A stretch of 64,000 nt of DNA, from assembly GCA_934364795.1 (NCBI GenBank), contig CAKRMK010000012.1, forward strand, positions 1-64,000, in the 5' to 3' direction. The stretch is from an uncultured Blautia sp. (GTDB lineage: Bacteria; Bacillota; Clostridia; Lachnospirales; Lachnospiraceae). Of the stretch, positions 50,691 through 58,903 are shown one piece after another. The first letter of the stretch is position 1; the number at the start of each line of letters is the position of its first letter. Below the pieces are notes generated by a model. The model saw only the letters and a program-made list of their open reading frames with translations. It was not told the origin of the DNA and searched no databases. Made by a program: the position numbers and the translations under genes.

Positions 50691-51998
50691 TTACTCTGCA
50701 TCTGCTGCTTTCTCAACTTCAACAGCTGCGTCAGCGATAAGTGTAACAGCTTTCTGAACAGCCATATCTTTCTTCATCTGCTCAAGTCCGTCCTCACCGA
50801 TTGCTTCTCTGATCTTGTCAGCTTCCATCTTATAAGCGTCTGCCATCTTCTGGATCTCTTCTGTGATCTCTTCTTCAGACGGCTGAACATTTTCTGTCTC
50901 TGCAATCTTCTCAAGAACAAGTCTTGTCTGGATTCTCTTAAGAGCCTGTGGTTTCATATCTTCCAGCATCTTGTCCATGCTCTGGCCTGTGAACTGGAAG
51001 TACTGATCCATGGATAATCCCTGCTGCTGCATTCTTCTTGCGAAGTCATCCATCATCTGACGGCTCTGGCTGTTAACCATAAGCTCCGGAATATCCATCT
51101 GTGCATTCTCGATTGCTTTATCTACTGCTGCATTTTCTTTTGCAGTTCTTGCTTCTTTTTCTTTCTTCTCTGTCAGGGTTTTCTTAACATCTTCTTTGTA
51201 CTCTGCAAGAGTATCAAACTCAGATACATCCTTAGCGAACTCATCGTCAAGCTCCGGAACTTCTTTTGTCTCGATCTTCTTAACGTCGCACTGGAATACA
51301 GCTTCTTTGCCAGCAAGCTCTTTTGCCTGATATTCCTCTGGGAATGTAACCTTAACTTCTACATGATCACCTGTGTTAGCGCCAACAAGCTGATCCTCAA
51401 ATCCCGGGATAAATGTGCCGGAACCAAGTGTAAGAGCATAATCAGATCCCTTGCCGCCGTCAAATGCAACGCCGTCAACAAATCCCTCAAAGTCGATTGT
51501 TGTGATATCGCCGTTTGCTGCTGCACGATCCTCAACAACAACTGTTCTGGAGTTCTTCTCCTGCTCTTTCTTAACTTCTGCGTCAACTTCCTCGTCTGTT
51601 ACAACGATCTCTGTCTTCGGAACTTCTACTCCCTTGTAATCTCCAAGAGTAACTTCTGGCTTGGTAGCTACGTCAGCTGTGAAGATAAGTGCTTTTCCTG
51701 GCTCCATCTGTGTTACGTTGATCTCCGGCTGGGAAACGATCTCAAGATCACACTCAGAAAGTGCTTTGCTGTACTCCTGTGGTACAAGAGAATTAACAGC
51801 ATCTTCCATGAATACTCCCTTGCCATACATGCTTTCGATCATTTTTCTCGGAGCTTTTCCTTTACGGAATCCAGGAAGGCTGATTCTGCTTTTCTGTTTC
51901 TGGTAAGCTTTCTCCATTGCTTTGTCTAACTCTTCAGCGGAAACTTCGATGGTAAGTTTCGCCATGTTCTTCTCTAATTTCTCCACCTGTAAACTCAT
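50691..51998 (-). CDS. tig: Trigger factor
   Basis: 435 residues. The N-terminal ribosome-binding domain has the signature GFRKGKAPRK; the middle FKBP-like PPIase domain contains NGDITTIDFEGFVDG and LGSGTFIPGFEDQL; the rest is the helical chaperone domain. It binds nascent chains at the tunnel exit. AAGGAGG precedes the ATG. First gene of the tig-clpP pair. Confidence 0.97.
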   Translation of the reverse strand: MSLQVEKLEKNMAKLTIEVSAEELDKAMEKAYQKQKSRISLPGFRKGKAPRKMIESMYGKGVFMEDAVNSLVPQEYSKALSECDLEIVSQPEINVTQMEPGKALIFTADVATKPEVTLGDYKGVEVPKTEIVVTDEEVDAEVKKEQEKNSRTVVVEDRAAANGDITTIDFEGFVDGVAFDGGKGSDYALTLGSGTFIPGFEDQLVGANTGDHVEVKVTFPEEYQAKELAGKEAVFQCDVKKIETKEVPELDDEFAKDVSEFDTLAEYKEDVKKTLTEKKEKEARTAKENAAVDKAIENAQMDIPELMVNSQSRQMMDDFARRMQQQGLSMDQYFQFTGQSMDKMLEDMKPQALKRIQTRLVLEKIAETENVQPSEEEITEEIQKMADAYKMEADKIREAIGEDGLEQMKKDMAVQKAVTLIADAAVEVEKAADAE

Positions 51999-52111
51999 TT
52001 TCGTGTTCCTCCTTAATATTCAGGTAAAATGCCGAACCTGACTTCATACAGGCAGACATTTTCTTTTTATTTTTGTGCAGGGTTTCCCCCTATTATTACA
52101 GTCATTGTAGA

Positions 52112-52140
52112 AGTATAGCACAACCAGATAAAAAATGCCA
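52112..52140 (-). promoter_or_regulatory. Promoter of tig-clpP
   Basis: The minus strand reads TGGCAT (52135-52140), 17 nt, TATACT (52112-52117), with TG one base before the -10. The leader is about 105 nt. The same TGGCAT plus extended -10 design occurs at the CDF promoter. Confidence 0.5.
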
Positions 52141-52188
52141 GTGTTTTTTTACCGTTTTGACCTTATTTCCAGGAAAAAATTACTGTTT

Positions 52189-52740
52189 TTATCTGTATAC
52201 TACAGATTCTGCAATCTGATCTGCAGTCTTCTGATCAAGCAGCTGGGCAATAAGGGAAAGACTAAAATCCACTGCGGTTCCAAGTCCACGGCTTGTGGTA
52301 ATATTTCCGTCCACAACCACTTTTTCTTCTGATTTAACTGCGTCTCCAAGTCCTTCCATGCAAGCCGGATATGCAGTTGCCTTCTTTCCATGTAAAAGTC
52401 CAATCCTGGCAAATACAGTTGGAGCTGCACAGATTGCTGCAATCCTTCCACCATTGTTATAGAAGTTTTTCAAAAGATCTGTAAGTGGAGAAAATGCACC
52501 CAGATTGGTGGTTCCCGGCTGTCCTCCCGGCAGTACCAGCATGTCCGCATCAGAAAAATCTGTCTCTGCAAAAGTGTTATCTGTAAGCATGGTAATTCCG
52601 TGAGCAGTTATGATTTGCTTTGTATTTTTTATGGAAACAGTTGTAATTGTGATTCCAGCTCTTCTCATAAGGTCTACTACAGTCAGACCTTCAATATCCT
52701 CAAATCCGTCAGCAAGAAAAATATATACTTTTTTACTCAT
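52189..52740 (-). CDS. DJ-1/PfpI family protein (YajL/ThiJ-like)
   Basis: 183 residues from ATG 52740 after AAGGAGG; an upstream in-frame start at 52767 lacks support. The conserved Glu is in FLADGFEDIEG and the nucleophile Cys in IAAICAAPTVFA. Family members act in oxidative-stress protection or glyoxal handling; the exact role is unknown. It lies alone between proC and tig. Confidence 0.92.
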   Translation of the reverse strand: MSKKVYIFLADGFEDIEGLTVVDLMRRAGITITTVSIKNTKQIITAHGITMLTDNTFAETDFSDADMLVLPGGQPGTTNLGAFSPLTDLLKNFYNNGGRIAAICAAPTVFARIGLLHGKKATAYPACMEGLGDAVKSEEKVVVDGNITTSRGLGTAVDFSLSLIAQLLDQKTADQIAESVVYR

Positions 52741-52841
52741 GGTGTTCCTCCTTATATAGTCAGGCATTTTTTATAGAATCTATACTATAGTTCATATAAT
52801 CCAATGTTAAATAAATAAGTTGTTAGTATCAAAAAATAATA

Positions 52842-52887
52842 AGAAATCCGCTGATTCACTGCGTAAATCAATGCTTCCTCATATCAG
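52842..52887 (-). repeat. Dispersed repeat, family C, copy 2
   Basis: The reverse complement reads TATGAGGAAGCATTGATTTACGCAGTGAATCAGCGG (in two parts), matching 42022-42066. It lies directly after the proC stop. Confidence 0.6.
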
Positions 52888-52898
52888 GCGCAAATACG

Positions 52899-53693
52899 TT
52901 ACATTTTCTTTCCTTTATCCGCACATGCCTGCAATGCTTCAAATACAGCACTTCTGAAGCCATTCTTCTCCAGAGTACGAACTCCTTCGATGGTTGTTCC
53001 GGCCGGGGAGCATACCATATCTTTCAGTTCACCCGGATGCATTCCTGTCTCCAAAACCATCTTCGCACTGCCAAGTACAGACTGAGACGCAAACTGATAG
53101 GCCTGTTTGCGTGGCATTCCCTGTGCAACTGCTGCATCTGCCATTGCTTCAATAAACATAAACACATAAGCCGGAGAGCATCCGCTTACTGCTCCCACTG
53201 CATCCATCAGTCTTTCCGGCACTACTTCTGTGCGGCCAAAGCTGTTTGTGATAGTCAGGATCTTCTCCATATCTTCCTTCGTCACACGCTCATTGGCGCA
53301 GGCTCCTGTCATGCCCTCACCTACCTGTGCCGGAGTATTTGGCATTAAACGAACCACTTTTAACGGCTGCTCACATTTTTCCTCCAGCCAAGCAAGTGTT
53401 TTGCCAGGAGCAATTCCCACGATCATATGCTCTGGAGTCAGGTAGCCTTTGATCTCTCCAATCACTTCTTCATAAAATTGCGGCTTCACTGCTAATATAA
53501 CAATATTTGCATTTTTCACAACTTCGCAATTGTCCATAGTCGTGACAACCCCAAGTTTTTCCCTGCTTCGTCTGCTTCCCTCTTCTGTAAGATTTGAAAC
53601 AATAATCTCATTTTTTTCAAATACACCTTTTTTCAGGATTCCACCGATCATTGCAGAACCCATATTTCCACATCCGATAAATCCGATCTTCAT
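52899..53693 (-). CDS. proC: Pyrroline-5-carboxylate reductase
   Basis: 264 residues. N-terminal dinucleotide motif GFIGCGNMGSAMIGG; C-terminal signature region around MVCSPAGTTIEGVRTLEKNGFR. It completes proline synthesis by reducing P5C. GAGGAG precedes the ATG. Single gene. Confidence 0.96.
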   Translation of the reverse strand: MKIGFIGCGNMGSAMIGGILKKGVFEKNEIIVSNLTEEGSRRSREKLGVVTTMDNCEVVKNANIVILAVKPQFYEEVIGEIKGYLTPEHMIVGIAPGKTLAWLEEKCEQPLKVVRLMPNTPAQVGEGMTGACANERVTKEDMEKILTITNSFGRTEVVPERLMDAVGAVSGCSPAYVFMFIEAMADAAVAQGMPRKQAYQFASQSVLGSAKMVLETGMHPGELKDMVCSPAGTTIEGVRTLEKNGFRSAVFEALQACADKGKKM

Positions 53694-53792
53694 GACTTTT
53701 GCTCCTCGTTTTTAAATGATTGTTATTGTGTTTTTCGTATTATAAAATAAAAAAATTCAAGGTGCAATATATTCCAAATAAAAAAGACGCCA

Positions 53793-53830
53793 AAAACAGC
53801 TGCCCTGCGCTTTCACCGGACAGCTGTTTT
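53793..53830 (-). terminator. Terminator of the malQ-CYTH operon
   Basis: AAAACAGCTG (53793-53802) and CAGCTGTTTT (53821-53830) form a 10-bp stem; the minus strand ends with GTCTTTTTT a few bases further. Confidence 0.75.
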
Positions 53831-53841
53831 CCCTTAGATCT

Positions 53842-54300
53842 TTACTTTTTTATTCCTTTACTTAAAGTACTGTTGTGATATCTTGTCTGATATGTCACAT
53901 CTTCCCCAAACCACTTTGGCGGCTCATATGCCTTTGCCGCTTCCTCTGATGGAAATTCCACTTCTGCAAGAAGAAGTCCCTCATAAGGAGTCTTAAATAC
54001 ATCAAGTTCAATAAAAAGCCCGTCTTTTTCCGGAATCACGTAACGTACTTTGGAAATTACAATTCCGTCTGCCTTTGGTTTTAAATGTTCATAAGCCTCT
54101 TTTGTCAGCGGCAGGTTGTATTCCTCTCTTGACAGAAGACCTTTTGATTTATAAGTCAGATAATAGTCCTCGTTTGATTTACGGATTCTTACCACTGGTT
54201 CTGTACACAGATATCCCTGTTCGATAACTTTACTTGGATACTGTTCCAGATTTTCCGGAAGATTTTCTTTTTTTACAAGAAACTTTCTCTCAATTTCCAT
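53842..54300 (-). CDS. CYTH domain protein (triphosphate tunnel metalloenzyme)
   Basis: 152 residues starting MEIERKFLV, the ExExK signature of the CYTH family, with further charged beta-strand motifs (VVRIRKSNEDYYLTYKSKG, FIELDVFKTPYEGLLLAEVEF). Bacterial members hydrolyse inorganic triphosphate or related compounds. It follows malQ by 37 nt. Substrate unknown. Confidence 0.92.
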   Translation of the reverse strand: MEIERKFLVKKENLPENLEQYPSKVIEQGYLCTEPVVRIRKSNEDYYLTYKSKGLLSREEYNLPLTKEAYEHLKPKADGIVISKVRYVIPEKDGLFIELDVFKTPYEGLLLAEVEFPSEEAAKAYEPPKWFGEDVTYQTRYHNSTLSKGIKK

Positions 54301-54337
54301 ATAAATTTCTCCTGATATCCATTTAAACTCATATAAC

Positions 54338-55885
54338 TTATTCTTTTACAGTTTTCTCTTTTTCTTCCACCGGATCAGGAGTCCAGTTTCTTCTTCCAAA
54401 TCTGGTTGCAAGAGTGAGCATTTCTTTTTGCAATTCTTTTGTAAACTGCCCCTCTTTCAGACGCCATTTCCAGTTTATTCCAAGAGTGGATGGCTGATTA
54501 ATGCGGGCAGTGTTATCAAGCTGCAGATAATCCTGAATAGGAATAATACATCTTCCTGCAACGCTTCCCATTACCAGGCGGATTATATTCCGGCAGATTC
54601 CCTTCTCATCATCATGGAAATTCCACAGATATTCACGGACCATGTGACGTTCTTCCGGTGTAATATCTGCAAACCATCCAAGCAAAGTCTCGTTGTCATG
54701 AGTTCCGGTATAAACCACACAATTTGATGTATAATTATGAGGCAGATAATCACTGGCATTTCCTGTGTCACGGGCATCAAAAGCAAACTCGATAACTTTC
54801 ATATTCGGATATCCGCTTTCTTCCACAAGACGTTTTACAGAATCTGTCATAAAGCCAAGATCTTCTGCAATAATATCTTTGTGTCCCAGCCTGCAGGAAA
54901 CAGTACGGAACAAGTCCATGCCAGGTCCTTTTTCCCACCAGCCACGCTCTGCTGTGGTATCTCCATAAGGGATTGCATAATATTCATCGAATCCACGGAA
55001 ATGATCAATACGAACCACATCATACATACTAAAGCAATGTGCCAGACGCTTCAGCCACCACTCGAAGCCTGTATTCTTATGCACATCCCATCTGTAAAGG
55101 GGATTGCCCCAAAGCTGTCCTGTTGCAGAAAATCCATCAGGCGGGCATCCTGCCACCTGTGTAGGCTGGTTGTTCTCATCCAGCTTAAACAGCCCCGGAT
55201 TTGCCCAGGTATCTGCACTGTCCATTGCAACATAAATAGGAATATCTCCAATAATACGGATTCCTCGTCTGTTTGCATAATCCTTTAATTTCGCCCACTG
55301 CTCATAGAATTTAAACTGCATATATTCCTGAAATTCAATTTCAAAATACAGCTCTCTTCTGTAATAATCAAGAGCGTTATTCCAGCGAAGCCGAATATCT
55401 TCTGCCCACTCGCTCCAAGGGATTCCACCGAAACGATCCTTCACTGCCATAAAAAGGGCATAATCTCCAAGCCAGTGTGCATTCTCCTGCTGAAATCTTA
55501 CAAAGTCCGGATTTTTGGAAATATCACTTCTTTCATATGCTTTGTAAAGAAGCTTATAGCGGCCTTTGTAAATTTTCTCATAATCTACATCATCTTCTCT
55601 GGAGCCAAAATCAACTGCATCACATTCTTTTTCTGTAAGGACTCCTTCCTGGATCAGATCCTCCAGACTGATAAAATAAGGATTTCCGGCAAACGTAGAA
55701 AAAGACTGATAAGGTGAATCTCCATAGCTTGTAGGACCAAGGGGCAAAATCTGCCAGTACCCCTGTCCTGCAGCTTTTAACTGATCTACAAATTTATAAG
55801 CACTTTTTGAAAAACATCCGATTCCATATTTTGACGGAAGACTGCTGATTGGAAGCAGCACGCCGCATTCTCTTTGATTTCCCAT
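54338..55885 (-). CDS. malQ: 4-alpha-glucanotransferase
   Basis: 515 residues from ATG 55885 after GGAGGAG; a longer ORF reaching 55972 would begin inside a terminator. GH77 family: MGNQRECGVLLPISSLPSKY, LPLGPTSYGDSPYQSFS, catalytic region VRIDHFRGFDEY, AEDLG and YTGTHDNETLLGW. It disproportionates maltodextrins in glycogen or starch use. It shares a transcript with the CYTH gene. Confidence 0.94.
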   Translation of the reverse strand: MGNQRECGVLLPISSLPSKYGIGCFSKSAYKFVDQLKAAGQGYWQILPLGPTSYGDSPYQSFSTFAGNPYFISLEDLIQEGVLTEKECDAVDFGSREDDVDYEKIYKGRYKLLYKAYERSDISKNPDFVRFQQENAHWLGDYALFMAVKDRFGGIPWSEWAEDIRLRWNNALDYYRRELYFEIEFQEYMQFKFYEQWAKLKDYANRRGIRIIGDIPIYVAMDSADTWANPGLFKLDENNQPTQVAGCPPDGFSATGQLWGNPLYRWDVHKNTGFEWWLKRLAHCFSMYDVVRIDHFRGFDEYYAIPYGDTTAERGWWEKGPGMDLFRTVSCRLGHKDIIAEDLGFMTDSVKRLVEESGYPNMKVIEFAFDARDTGNASDYLPHNYTSNCVVYTGTHDNETLLGWFADITPEERHMVREYLWNFHDDEKGICRNIIRLVMGSVAGRCIIPIQDYLQLDNTARINQPSTLGINWKWRLKEGQFTKELQKEMLTLATRFGRRNWTPDPVEEKEKTVKE

Positions 55886-55930
55886 TTTCTCCTCCAAACC
55901 TATTTTATATATGCTGACATTTATGCAAAA

Positions 55931-55972
55931 ATGGAGCTTCTCTGACAATGTACTTTGCCGCAAAAGCTCCAT
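55931..55972 (-). terminator. Terminator upstream of malQ
   Basis: ATGGAGCTT (55931-55939) and AAGCTCCAT (55964-55972) pair; TTTTTGC follows on the minus strand. It stops transcripts arriving from the dnaJ side. About 55973-56110 shows nothing else. Confidence 0.7.
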
Positions 55973-56114
55973 CTTAATTTCCTGTCACAAAAGCAGCAAT
56001 TTACATTATGTTATATCATTGCACTTTTTATGATACAGAATCAATATTAATTTTTCAAGAAATATGCCACTTTTTTCTAATAATGGTATTTCGATCTGTT
56101 TTTCACCAGACAGG

Positions 56115-56213
56115 TTAGAGAGCCATTGCTCCCACAAGGTTTGAGACAAACAAACCATCTACCACACTGTAAATAGATGCAACGATCATGGTAATAACAG
56201 AAGGCAGGGTAAA
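56115..56213 (-). pseudogene. Fragment of a MATE efflux transporter
   Basis: About 30 codons read LPSVITMIVASIYSVVDGLF then VSNLVGAMAL and stop. This is the first-helix region of MATE family transporters. Start codon and some 400 downstream residues are missing. Confidence 0.6.
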
Positions 56214-56393
56214 TTACTTATCTTGCAAAAATTCATTTGTTACTTCTTCAAGCACCTGAATCTGTTTCAGTCCGTAATAAAGGACTCGTTCTCTTTCTTC
56301 AGCAGTCAGTCTTTCAAAAGCTTTTTTTTCCACTTCAAAAACATGGTCCACTGTATTTCTCACCAGTTCTTCTCCTTTTTCTGTAAATCGGAC
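56214..56393 (-). pseudogene. C-terminal remnant of a MarR-family regulator
   Basis: 58 codons: VRFTEKGEELVRNTVDHVFE then a helix ERLTAEERERVLYYGLKQIQ and LEEVTNEFLQDK, ending TAA at 56214-56216. It matches the wing and dimerisation helix of MarR proteins; an in-frame TGA lies just upstream and the DNA-binding helices are absent. It abuts the MATE fragment, so both are leftovers of one regulator-transporter locus. Confidence 0.65.
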
Positions 56394-56480
56394 TCATTTT
56401 CACATAACTGTAAGCTCCTGTCCTGCTTCCTGTTTTATTATTTTCCACTTATTAGTTACAACATTTTTCGTAACATTTAC

Positions 56481-57599
56481 TTAGGCTGTCCGTGTACCTC
56501 TTGCCTGTGACATCTTCGTGCTGGTATCAAATTCGCGAAGCTTTCTCTTAGATTCTTCACTTAAGTTCCTTGGTACCTGAACCTGCACAGTTACATACAG
56601 ATCCCCAAACACTCCAGCTTTTCCCATAACCTGGATTCCTTTACCCTTCAGACGGATCTTGCTACCGGACTGGGTTCCTTCTGGAATACGGCACATTACC
56701 TGACCATTTAAGGTCTGCACTCTGGCTTCCCCGCCAAGAGCCGCTGTTATAAATGGCACATTTACTGTAGTATAAACATCGGCACCTTTTCGCTCAAATC
56801 CCGGCCTCTCACCTACATGAACTTTCAATAGAAGATCTCCTGACTGGCCACCGCCGTAGCCTGGATTACCTTTTCCTCTTAAACGGATGCTCTTGCCATT
56901 GTCAATTCCGGCTGGAATATGGACTTTCAAGGTCTGTTTGCCATTTCCATCTGCTTCTGAAAGATTGATCAGCTTATCACAGCCAAATGCAGCTTCATTA
57001 AATCCAATGGAAATTTCTGCATTCAGATCCTGGCCTTTCTGCTGATAGCTGCCTCCATAGCCATTTCCGTAACTGCTTCCATGAAAACCACCGCCTCCGA
57101 AACTTCCGTTTCCGAATCCATTGCTGCTGTTCGCAGATTTACCTGACCTTCTGCTTCCTCTGCCAAATAAATTCTTCAGAATATCGTCCATGTCACCGCC
57201 TTCAAAGTGGAATTCCTGATAGCTGCCATCCGGACTTCTGTAAGCACCGCTCTGGCCTTTTCCAAAACCACCGAAACCGCCAAAGCCGGATCCACCAAAT
57301 CCTGAGCCGCCAAATCCTGAGCCGCCAAATCCACTGCTTCCATATCCAGCTCCACCTGCTCCGGCTCCTTCTTCAAATGCAGCATGGCCAAACCGGTCAT
57401 ATAATTTCTTCTTCTCGGGATCACTTAGCACATTGTATGCTTCTGTAACCTCTTTAAATTTCTCTTCGGCACTTGCATCTCCTGCATTAGAATCAGGATG
57501 ATATTTCTTTGCCATTTTACGATAGGCTTTTTTTATTGTGTCTTTATCTGCGCTGCGGTTAATTCCCAGCACTTCATAATAATCTCTCTTTGCTCCCAT
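56481..57599 (-). CDS. DnaJ-type co-chaperone without zinc finger (CbpA/type B)
   Basis: About 372 residues from ATG 57599 (AGAGGTG); a GTG at 57608 is possible. N-terminal J domain with HPD ([10 protein letters not shown]), a long Gly/Phe region with a tandem GFGGS repeat, then two DnaJ_C beta domains ([37 protein letters not shown]). No CxxCxGxG zinc repeats, so it is not canonical DnaJ. It should stimulate a DnaK. No dnaK or grpE is adjacent. Confidence 0.9.
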   Translation of the reverse strand: MGAKRDYYEVLGINRSADKDTIKKAYRKMAKKYHPDSNAGDASAEEKFKEVTEAYNVLSDPEKKKLYDRFGHAAFEEGAGAGGAGYGSSGFGGSGFGGSGFGGSGFGGFGGFGKGQSGAYRSPDGSYQEFHFEGGDMDDILKNLFGRGSRRSGKSANSSNGFGNGSFGGGGFHGSSYGNGYGGSYQQKGQDLNAEISIGFNEAAFGCDKLINLSEADGNGKQTLKVHIPAGIDNGKSIRLRGKGNPGYGGGQSGDLLLKVHVGERPGFERKGADVYTTVNVPFITAALGGEARVQTLNGQVMCRIPEGTQSGSKIRLKGKGIQVMGKAGVFGDLYVTVQVQVPRNLSEESKRKLREFDTSTKMSQARGTRTA

Positions 57600-57715
57600 A
57601 CTGGTCACCTCTGACTCCTCAAATTGTTACTGACTACCTGTTACAAAGTCCTGCTGGCTGTTTTAACTTCTCTTAACTCAGACAGCTGGAACTTCTTCTA
57701 TATTTTTGCTTACAC

Positions 57716-57745
57716 AAATTCCCCGGAAATATTCCCGGGGAATTT
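57716..57745. promoter_or_regulatory. Strong hairpin in the leader of the DnaJ-type gene
   Basis: AAATTCCCCGG and CCGGGGAATTT arms (57716-57745) form a near-perfect stem. It lies between the promoter below and the gene, so it is in the 5' UTR. On the plus strand a T-run follows, but no plus-strand gene precedes it. Confidence 0.5.
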
Positions 57746-57767
57746 ATTTTTTCTTTGTTCTATTTGT

Positions 57768-57796
57768 AATATAACATTTATTTTGATAAAAGTCAA
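57768..57796 (-). promoter_or_regulatory. Promoter of the DnaJ-type gene
   Basis: The minus strand reads TTGACT (57791-57796), 17 nt, TATATT (57768-57773). No CIRCE element is visible. Confidence 0.65.
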
Positions 57797-57893
57797 GGAG
57801 ACACCTGTAATTTCATATTTTTTTCACAGCTTCTTTTTTCACTTCTTTTCGCATCCAAAGCAGCTGTTCACTTAGAGCTTTTTCAAACAGATT

Positions 57894-58778
57894 CTAAATT
57901 CCAAGACTTTTCAGCACGGTTTTCTTCATTTCCATCCGAACAGTTCTTTTTGGATCCACTACCTGGCAAAACTCCAGATTTCCCATCGCACTCAAAAGCA
58001 TTCCCGCCTCTTCCAGGCTCATATGAAGCTGTTTCATCACAATCTGTGTCATATCCGAAACCGCTTTATATATTGCATTTTCCAGGTTTTCATCAGAAGA
58101 AATGGTATAACATGCTTCTTCGTTTTCAAGCATGGGATCTGAAATAGATTTTCCTTTTAATACCTCAACCTTCACAGTAACTACTGCCGGAATTTCCAGT
58201 CCTGTTACCATGATCTCACCATCTCCCATGCAGGCATGTACATCTCCCATTGCCAGCAAAGCACCCTCATGAAATACAGGCAGATACAGAACAGATCCGG
58301 CTGCAATCCGTGTGTTGTCCATATTTCCACCATGACTTCCAGGTTCCCCACAGGGAATACTGCCTTCTTTTGGAGCCACACCGATCACGCCGATCATCGG
58401 CTTACATGGAATTTTAATATCAGATGAAAACTCTGCAATGCCATCTTTCACGGCTATTTTTTTCAAAACACTGCCAGTAATATCTTTTCCAAGCACTCCA
58501 TTATCCGGAATTGCTGCCATAGTTCCCACAGGTGCAACCTGAATATCCAAAATAGAAACTTTTAGCACATCTCCTGGCATAGCATCCTCTACAAGCACAG
58601 GTCCCGTTGCCGGATTGATGGCATTCCAGTCCAGCTCATCCAGAACAGCATCTTCACCCAGAAGCTGGTTATTAAAACAGTCTTTTGTTTCAAATACAAT
58701 CACATCTTTATCTTTCACAGTAGCCGCCGGTACATTATCTGCACTCATGGTAAAAATTGTTTTTCCGCTTATTTTCAT
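57894..58778 (-). CDS. Acetamidase/formamidase family protein
   Basis: 294 residues from ATG 58778 after AAGGGG; the ORF extends to 58877 but without a better site. FmdA/AmdA-like features: MPGDVLKVSILDI, IGVIGVAPKEGSIPCGEPGSHGGNMD, and the metal-site region ALLAMGDVHACMGDGE. It would hydrolyse short amides to ammonia and acid. Last gene of the peptide uptake cluster, behind a hairpin. Confidence 0.9.
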   Translation of the reverse strand: MKISGKTIFTMSADNVPAATVKDKDVIVFETKDCFNNQLLGEDAVLDELDWNAINPATGPVLVEDAMPGDVLKVSILDIQVAPVGTMAAIPDNGVLGKDITGSVLKKIAVKDGIAEFSSDIKIPCKPMIGVIGVAPKEGSIPCGEPGSHGGNMDNTRIAAGSVLYLPVFHEGALLAMGDVHACMGDGEIMVTGLEIPAVVTVKVEVLKGKSISDPMLENEEACYTISSDENLENAIYKAVSDMTQIVMKQLHMSLEEAGMLLSAMGNLEFCQVVDPKRTVRMEMKKTVLKSLGI

Positions 58779-58808
58779 AGAATTGTCCCCTTTTGCTCCT
58801 ATAAACAA

Positions 58809-58843
58809 GGTTCCATGACTACCTGTTTCCCGGTCATGGAACC
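58809..58843 (-). terminator. Hairpin between the oppA-like gene and the amidase
   Basis: GGTTCCATGAC (58809-58819) and GTCATGGAACC (58833-58843) form a perfect 11-bp stem; TTGTTT follows on the minus strand. Probably a partial terminator. Confidence 0.6.
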
Positions 58844-58903
58844 CTGAAGTTACTGTTTGCTTTATTTGCAGCAACATATTTTACATTTTTTACTTCAATT
58901 TAT

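Noticed and set aside
56223..56510. Plus-strand ORF of 95 codons in the malQ-DnaJ gap
   Set aside because: It is the antisense of the MarR remnant, whose minus-strand reading matches a known family.
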